DNA of 64,000 nucleotides. It comes from Salipiger profundus (GTDB taxonomy: Bacteria; Pseudomonadota; Alphaproteobacteria; Rhodobacterales; Rhodobacteraceae). The notes below the pieces were generated by a model. The model did not search any database, was not told where the DNA came from, and saw only the letters and a program-made list of their open reading frames with translations. This document shows, in pieces, positions 60,084-64,000 of the stretch. The DNA lies in NCBI RefSeq assembly GCF_001969385.1, contig NZ_CP014796.1:2311501-2375500 (forward strand). Direction: 5' to 3'. Within the stretch, counting starts at the first letter, position 1. Every line of letters begins with the position of its first letter. A program made the translations under genes and the position numbers.

Positions 60084-61450
60084 GACCTCACCCCCTGCCC
60101 AAGGTCGAGGCATGGTGCTCCCACGGCTCTGAACCGTTCGCTGGCGTGATGCAGAAGATCCTGCGTGACGGTGATGTAGACCAGGGTGGAATTGATATCC
60201 CGATGCCCGAGGTAAGTCGCGAGGAACGGCAGCCGGTCCTGCGGATTGATGCCCGCTTTGTACCATTCCAAGATGCGGTTCACGACCATCGAGTGGCGCA
60301 GATCGTGAACGCGCGGCCCGGTTCGCCCTTGCAGTGGCTTGAACCCGGCGCGCCGTGTGACGTTAGTGAGCAGCCAGGTGATCATTTCCGGCGTGTAGCG
60401 GCGGGTGCGGCCCTGCTCGTGCCAGAACAGACCGGCACATGGATCCTGCGATGCGCCGGCACGGCGCCGGGCTTTGATATAGGCTCGAAGCTCGACCACC
60501 ACGCTGGCGGGCAGCGGCAGGATCCTGGTTTTGAAGAACTTCGTTTGGCGAACCGTGATCGTACCGCTCTGGAGATTGATGTCGCCAAGATCGAGACGGG
60601 CAAGCTCGCCCCGCCGCAAGCCTGCACAATAGGCCAGCACCAGCATGGTGTAGATCGTCAGCGGGCGAAGTGGTGACCGTGGTGAGGGGAAGGAACGAGC
60701 GACGTCGAGCATCCGTCGTATATCGGCAGGCGAGTAGATGTGGGGCTTGCGCCATTGCTTGACCACGTCCTTCTGCGGTCGCGGGTCCGGCCTGCGTGAT
60801 GGGATCGATGGGTCCCGGTGACGGAAGATTTTCGTCAGGGTGCGCCTGAGATTTTCACATTCGACGGCGTGATTGCGCGTGGATTTCGCCGCCGCCCAGT
60901 GTGTGAGCATCACCCCGACCGGCTGCTCCTGGAGCGCCGGGTTCAGCTGCAGGAACTGGTCAAATCTCAACAACCGGGCAGACTGCGAAGTGTATTTGTA
61001 CCCCCGGTTCCGCATCAGCGCGACGTGCTCAGCCAAAACCTCTCCCAGCACGCTGCCGAACGGCCGGGGCCGACGCAACTCGGCAAGGGCCTTTTCCGGA
61101 TCGTGCGATGCCAGAGCGCGCCAGACTGGCATGCACTGCTTGATACTGCATGCTTCGCGCAGGGTGGTGACGGGATTGCGCTCGATCGCCTCGGTAATCA
61201 GAAGGTGATCGAGGAACCTGTCAACGATGCGGGTGCGGTGCAGCAGCGTAGTCGCTGCCCAGCATTCAGCCGATACCCGCAGCCACGCGACCAGCACATC
61301 CTGACCAAGTTCGCTGTGATGCTCGGCGACGTCCTGGAAGCCGTGCAAGACCTGCCGGTAGCAGGTTCGACTTTTCATGCTGCGCAGACCAAGGCCGGTG
61401 AGATGGTGGTCAATGATCGTGCGATCGGGATCGGGCCAGCGAGCGGTCAT
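60080..61450 (-). CDS. ritB: Tyrosine recombinase, second RIT gene
   Basis: A 456-residue recombinase with an extended N-terminal domain. Catalytic residues: CAGLRRGELARLDL (Arg), TVRQTKFFKTRILPLP (Lys), VHDLRHSMVV (H-x-x-R), YLGHRDINSTLVYI (His and Tyr). Overlaps both neighbours by 4 bp, so all three are co-translated. Confidence 0.92.
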   Translation of the reverse strand: MTARWPDPDRTIIDHHLTGLGLRSMKSRTCYRQVLHGFQDVAEHHSELGQDVLVAWLRVSAECWAATTLLHRTRIVDRFLDHLLITEAIERNPVTTLREACSIKQCMPVWRALASHDPEKALAELRRPRPFGSVLGEVLAEHVALMRNRGYKYTSQSARLLRFDQFLQLNPALQEQPVGVMLTHWAAAKSTRNHAVECENLRRTLTKIFRHRDPSIPSRRPDPRPQKDVVKQWRKPHIYSPADIRRMLDVARSFPSPRSPLRPLTIYTMLVLAYCAGLRRGELARLDLGDINLQSGTITVRQTKFFKTRILPLPASVVVELRAYIKARRRAGASQDPCAGLFWHEQGRTRRYTPEMITWLLTNVTRRAGFKPLQGRTGPRVHDLRHSMVVNRILEWYKAGINPQDRLPFLATYLGHRDINSTLVYITVTQDLLHHASERFRAVGAPCLDLGQGVRS

Positions 61451-62679
61451 GCCAGCCCCTCCGCACCCGGCACATCAAGCGCAATGGCCCTGAGATCCTC
61501 GGTGGCAAGCTTGAGGTAGGGGGCCGTCGACGCGGTTGAGCGATGCCCCAAAAGGTCGCCGATGACTTTTTGCGGAACTGACGTGCGCAGCATCTCGACC
61601 GCACGCGCATGGCGGAAGATATGCGGCCCGCATTTGCCTGGCGGCTTGATGCCGGCATCGCAGAGCCGCCGTCGAACCAGACTGTATAGCTTCTCGAGCT
61701 TGCGATAGGGCGCGCGCGTGCGGATGAAGACTTCCCTGGCAGCGGTCGCTGGCCGTCCGGAACGCAGATAGGTGAGAACGGCCTCGCCCGCAGGCACCAT
61801 CAGGGGCAGGAACGAGCAGGCTCCCGTTTTGCTGTGACGGACACGGATGGTTTCGCTCCGCCAGTCGATGTCCTCAATCCGCAGATTGCGGATTTCTCCA
61901 GACCGCAGCCCATAGGTTGCAAGGAGTTGCAAGATTGCGTAGTCCCGCAGCCCCGCCGGTGTCCTGTCCGCCCTCGCGCTTTCCAGTACCGCGGCGATCT
62001 GGTCCCGTTCCAGGATCGAGGGTACACCTTCATAGGCGTAGAGCAACGGCGCGATGATGTGCGGCGACAGGTCGGTCGCAATGTGGCCCGCCCTATAGAG
62101 GTGACGCAGCAGCGAACGAAGCCGCTCCGCAACAGATTTCAGCGAGCTGCGCGTCAGCTTCAATGCACGCAGGTCCATATAGCGGTCGGTGTCGTCGATA
62201 CTTAGATCCATCAGACCTTCGGCACCGCATCGTTCGAGGTGCCAGGCCAGGAAGTGTCGGGCTTCCCACAGGAGCGCATGGATGCTGGGCCGGGCAAGGC
62301 CACGCTCATCGAGAAGCCAGGCCTCGTACTCGTTACAGATCGCAAATCGCAACGCGTCGGCCGCACAGGCCGCATTTGTAGCCGGTGGCCATCGGCCCTG
62401 CACAAGCCGCAGCAGCGCGTGAATACCCGCGCAGGGAATTTGGTGCCAGCGCGGACCAGGAAGGCGGCCGTGACGGCGCTGGAACAGCGCGACCGCTTCG
62501 CGCAGGTATTGCTCCACTTGGGCTTCGGTTACATCTGCGACCGGGATGTTCCGCTGCGCAAGATGGTCAAGAAAGCCGCGCGCGTAGGCGCAGTAATTCC
62601 TGACCACCACCGGGCTGTATCCTTGGCTGGTCAGTACGGTTTCGAGTTCGGTGATTACTTGGCGATCGGCTTTTGTCAT
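61447..62679 (-). CDS. ritA: Tyrosine recombinase, first RIT gene
   Basis: A 410-residue recombinase beginning MTKADRQVITELETVLTSQG; GGAGGAG precedes ATG 62679. Catalytic residues: TYGLRSGEIRNL (Arg), RHSKTGACSFLP (Lys), HIFRHARAVEM (H-x-x-R), LLGHRSTASTAPYLK (His and Tyr). First gene of the trio, reading inward from the right inverted repeat. Confidence 0.92.
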   Translation of the reverse strand: MTKADRQVITELETVLTSQGYSPVVVRNYCAYARGFLDHLAQRNIPVADVTEAQVEQYLREAVALFQRRHGRLPGPRWHQIPCAGIHALLRLVQGRWPPATNAACAADALRFAICNEYEAWLLDERGLARPSIHALLWEARHFLAWHLERCGAEGLMDLSIDDTDRYMDLRALKLTRSSLKSVAERLRSLLRHLYRAGHIATDLSPHIIAPLLYAYEGVPSILERDQIAAVLESARADRTPAGLRDYAILQLLATYGLRSGEIRNLRIEDIDWRSETIRVRHSKTGACSFLPLMVPAGEAVLTYLRSGRPATAAREVFIRTRAPYRKLEKLYSLVRRRLCDAGIKPPGKCGPHIFRHARAVEMLRTSVPQKVIGDLLGHRSTASTAPYLKLATEDLRAIALDVPGAEGLA

Positions 62680-62818
62680 CGCTGGCTCCTCCGCTGGTCA
62701 AACAACCGCAGAGGTTCGGCCGAAAATAATGCGGAGCAAAGCCGTCGATTGGCGCGGAAATGCGGGGAATTCATGCGCCTGTCCCACAGTCCTCCGCATT
62801 ACGGCCACCTGATGATAA

Positions 62819-62850
62819 GTGAAGTAATGGAGAGGTGATCATTACTTCAC
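62819..62850. repeat. 32-bp core-site-like palindrome at the RIT right end
   Basis: GTGAAGTAATG and CATTACTTCAC are perfect 11-bp arms around the 10-bp spacer GAGAGGTGAT. This is the architecture of a tyrosine-recombinase crossover site. Only the right side of the element carries the full palindrome; the left side has CTTCAC plus the inverted repeat. Confidence 0.7.
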
Positions 62851-63099
62851 ATAGGGTTTGACGTATTGCGGGGCGATGAGCCTGACATCGTGGCCAAGTC
62901 TGGAAAGCTCCCGGCTCCAGTGATGCGCACCCGCGCAAGCCTCCAAAGCGATGGTGCAAGGCTCAATCTGACCGAAAAACTCTAGCACCCGCCCTCGCGG
63001 CAACGCCTTGCTAAAGACCTTAGATCCATTTGCCGCCGCGCCATGCGCGTGAAACGAACTCTTGGCAATATCCAGCCCTACAATGCTAACCTTCTCCAT
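62842..63099 (-). pseudogene. IS110-family transposase, N-terminal part
   Basis: 85 codons: MEKVSIVGLDIAKSSFHAHG carries the first Asp of the DEDD (RuvC-like) motif, and CTIALEACAGAHHWSREL the Glu; it ends YVKPYVK and a stop created by the RIT element. The downstream half lies at 58994-58218. Confidence 0.9.
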
Positions 63100-63184
63100 G
63101 GACGCTTCCTCCTCGTAGCGAATTTCGACACCGCTACCTTGGCACAGCGATGCCGTGAGGGGGCGTCCACACCATCAAGAGGGG

Positions 63185-63476
63185 ATCAAGGTTCTGTTCG
63201 GGCTCCCCCTGCGACAGACCTCAGGGATGGTCGCCGGTCTCTTGCAGCAAGCAGGGCTCGACTGACCCGTTCCGGACGCATCTACGCTCTGCCGCCGGCA
63301 GAAAACCCTGGCGGTGCAGATCCCGTGTCGCCGCGCCGATGGCCCGCTCAACCTGCTCGTGCCCTCTCGGGACATTTCTTCGAAATGCCCTGCCGGGTGA
63401 CAGACAGCACCGGCATCAAGTGTCTCGGCGATGGTGAATGGCAGGCCCGCAAGCACGGCGTGCAGGGCCGCCGGTG
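63185..63476 (+). pseudogene. IS5-like transposase, central fragment with nonsense and insertion
   Basis: IKVLFGLPLRQTSGMVAGLL, then a TGA where Trp is expected after AGLD, RRQKTLAVQIP, DGPLNLLV, a 41-bp insertion (63362-63402), and DSTGIKCLGDGEWQARKHGV QGRR before a stop. It belongs to the same gene as the N-terminal piece at 57840, separated by the IS110/RIT nest with roughly 40 codons lost between. Confidence 0.8.
63362..63402 (-). repeat. 41-bp hairpin mini-insertion, copy P2 (in IS5-like pseudogene)
   Basis: Exactly 41 bases separate LLV and DSTGIK of the IS5 transposase. Read on the minus strand it shows CCCGGCAGG, the hairpin CATTTC-GAA-GAAATG and CCGAGAGGG, the same order and length as copy P1 at 48351-48391. 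GACA is repeated at one junction. Confidence 0.65.
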
Positions 63477-63565
63477 AGCCATGGCGCGCCATTTGCCTTC
63501 GGTCATACGCTGCGCCTGGAGCGAATGTTCGGAAAGGGCCGGAAGCGGATCAGGGGGAAAAGCGG

Positions 63566-64000
63566 CTACGTGGAGGCCGTGGCGACCTCGACCCGCTCGC
63601 TTGCCTTGTGGCCTGTACCGACAACCGAAAACGAGCCGTCCGCCTCCAGGATGATGGAGGAGATCGTCGAACGGTCCGTGTAGCCCGAAGTTCGCATCAC
63701 CGTGTCGAGTTCGTCACGGGTGACGCGCGCCGCATGCATTGCCTGCGGCAGCGGCTCGCCATCGCGCAACAGGAGCCGCGGTTCGGATCGCACCAGCTTG
63801 GCGAAGCCACGGCTCTTCACCGACAGCATCGCCACGACGTACTGCAGCCCGATCAGCAGAAGCAGCGCCGTCACGCCCTCGGCGAGCGCCACCCCCTCCG
63901 ACAGCAGTATCGTCGCCAGGACGGAGCCGAGTGCGACAGTGACCACCAGGTCGAAAGCGTTCAGTTTCGACAGCGTCCGGTTCCCCGTGACCCGGAGGGA
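63566..64000 (-). CDS. DUF421 membrane protein (N-terminus outside window)
   Basis: 145 codons visible, running off the right edge in frame: SLRVTGNRTLSKLNAFDLVV is the DUF421/YetF signature, followed by a membrane helix (LLLLIGLQYVVAMLSV) and the cytosolic YetF domain (RLLLRDGEPLPQAMHAARVT, DELDTVMRTSGYTDRSTISS, ILEADGSFSVV). Function unknown. It is the first ordinary gene after the mobile-element nest. Confidence 0.9.
   Translation of the reverse strand, partial: SLRVTGNRTLSKLNAFDLVVTVALGSVLATILLSEGVALAEGVTALLLLIGLQYVVAMLSVKSRGFAKLVRSEPRLLLRDGEPLPQAMHAARVTRDELDTVMRTSGYTDRSTISSIILEADGSFSVVGTGHKASERVEVATAST

Larger units (their letters stand above)
58989..62850 (-). mobile_element. RIT element (recombinases in trio)
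   Basis: Three different tyrosine recombinase genes in one coupled operon, bounded by perfect 35-bp inverted repeats starting CTTCACTTATCATCAGG (58989-59023 and, inverted, 62790-62824). CTTCAC of the target appears on both outer sides (58989-58994 and 62845-62850). Subterminal inverted words CTCCGCATTATTT lie at 59066-59080 and 62722-62736. It is inserted in an IS110 transposase gene between codons for VK and RQ. RIT elements are a known but mechanistically obscure class. Confidence 0.88.
57966..63169 (-). mobile_element. IS110/IS1111-type insertion sequence interrupted by a RIT element
   Basis: Candidate terminal or subterminal inverted repeats TGGACGCCCCC occur at 57966-57976 and, inverted, at 63159-63169. 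Between them one IS110-family transposase gene is split into an N-terminal (63099-62842) and C-terminal part (58994-58218) by a 3.8-kb insertion. The ~240 bp non-coding stretch is on the transposase 3' side, as in the IS1111 subgroup. It sits inside an IS5-like pseudogene whose two halves flank it. Confidence 0.78.

Noticed and set aside
1..64000. CRISPR array, tRNA, rRNA or replication origin
   Set aside because: No regularly spaced repeat-spacer series, cloverleaf, ribosomal sequence or iteron/rep gene was found by eye on either strand.

Overview
The window looks like an accessory replicon or genomic island of a high-GC alphaproteobacterium, most likely in the Rhodobacterales (Roseobacter/Paracoccus-type). 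This is inferred from the G+C-rich codon use, the wealth of ABC transporters, the nitrate-assimilation layout (NarK, PP2C-kinase, GAF, NirB, NirD, NasA) and the types of insertion sequence. No rRNA, tRNA, CRISPR array or replication origin was recognised.

Layout. 1-4.8 kb: a LysR/EamA divergent pair, a truncated haemoglobin behind a BBE-type FAD oxidase, and a divergent HxlR-SCP2 regulator. 5.3-10.6 kb: a Tn7-like tnsA-tnsB-tnsC cassette (no tniQ) with a palindromic site array after it. 10.8-14.1 kb: DUF1330, small and LysR genes and a complete IS5-family copy. 14.6-24.2 kb: assimilatory nitrate reduction, with NarK and a phosphatase-kinase facing an operon GAF-nirB-nirD-nasA. 24.5-26.0 kb: an IS1182-family element. 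26.3-33.1 kb: a DeoR regulator divergent from a seven-gene operon (ABC importer, metallo-beta-lactamase-fold hydrolase, histidine phosphatase, HAD phosphatase). 33.6-39.4 kb: an RpiR-linked ugp operon (glycerol-3-phosphate/glycerophosphodiester import plus phosphodiesterase). 39.9-42.4 kb: a small conserved gene, an HNH nuclease and the stump of an AddA/UvrD-type nuclease. 42.5-46.5 kb: a LysR regulator and an ABC importer without its binding protein, cut off by a truncated IS5 copy. 46.5-49.6 kb: insertion-sequence debris (IS5, IS66, a 44-bp fused IS end, IS5). 49.7-57.6 kb: a membrane flippase-like protein, a degenerate-phosphoesterase/glycosyltransferase fusion, a sodium:solute symporter and a membrane PQQ dehydrogenase. 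57.8-63.5 kb: Russian-doll mobile elements, a RIT element (three tyrosine recombinases) inside an IS110/IS1111-type transposase that itself sits in an IS5-like pseudogene. 63.6-64.0 kb: a DUF421 gene running off the end.

Functionally the cargo is nutrient scavenging (nitrate, glycerophosphodiesters, an unidentified phospho-compound, sugars) embedded in dense mobile DNA. The strongest points for follow-up are: (i) the tnsABC cassette whose TnsA appears to lack its catalytic E/K pair; (ii) the phosphoesterase-glycosyltransferase fusion with all visible metal-ligand motifs substituted; (iii) a family of 41-bp hairpin insertions with apparently covarying stems that break transposase genes; (iv) the RIT element ends, including a 32-bp recombinase core-like site; and (v) a possible guide-RNA region at the IS110/IS1111 3' end.
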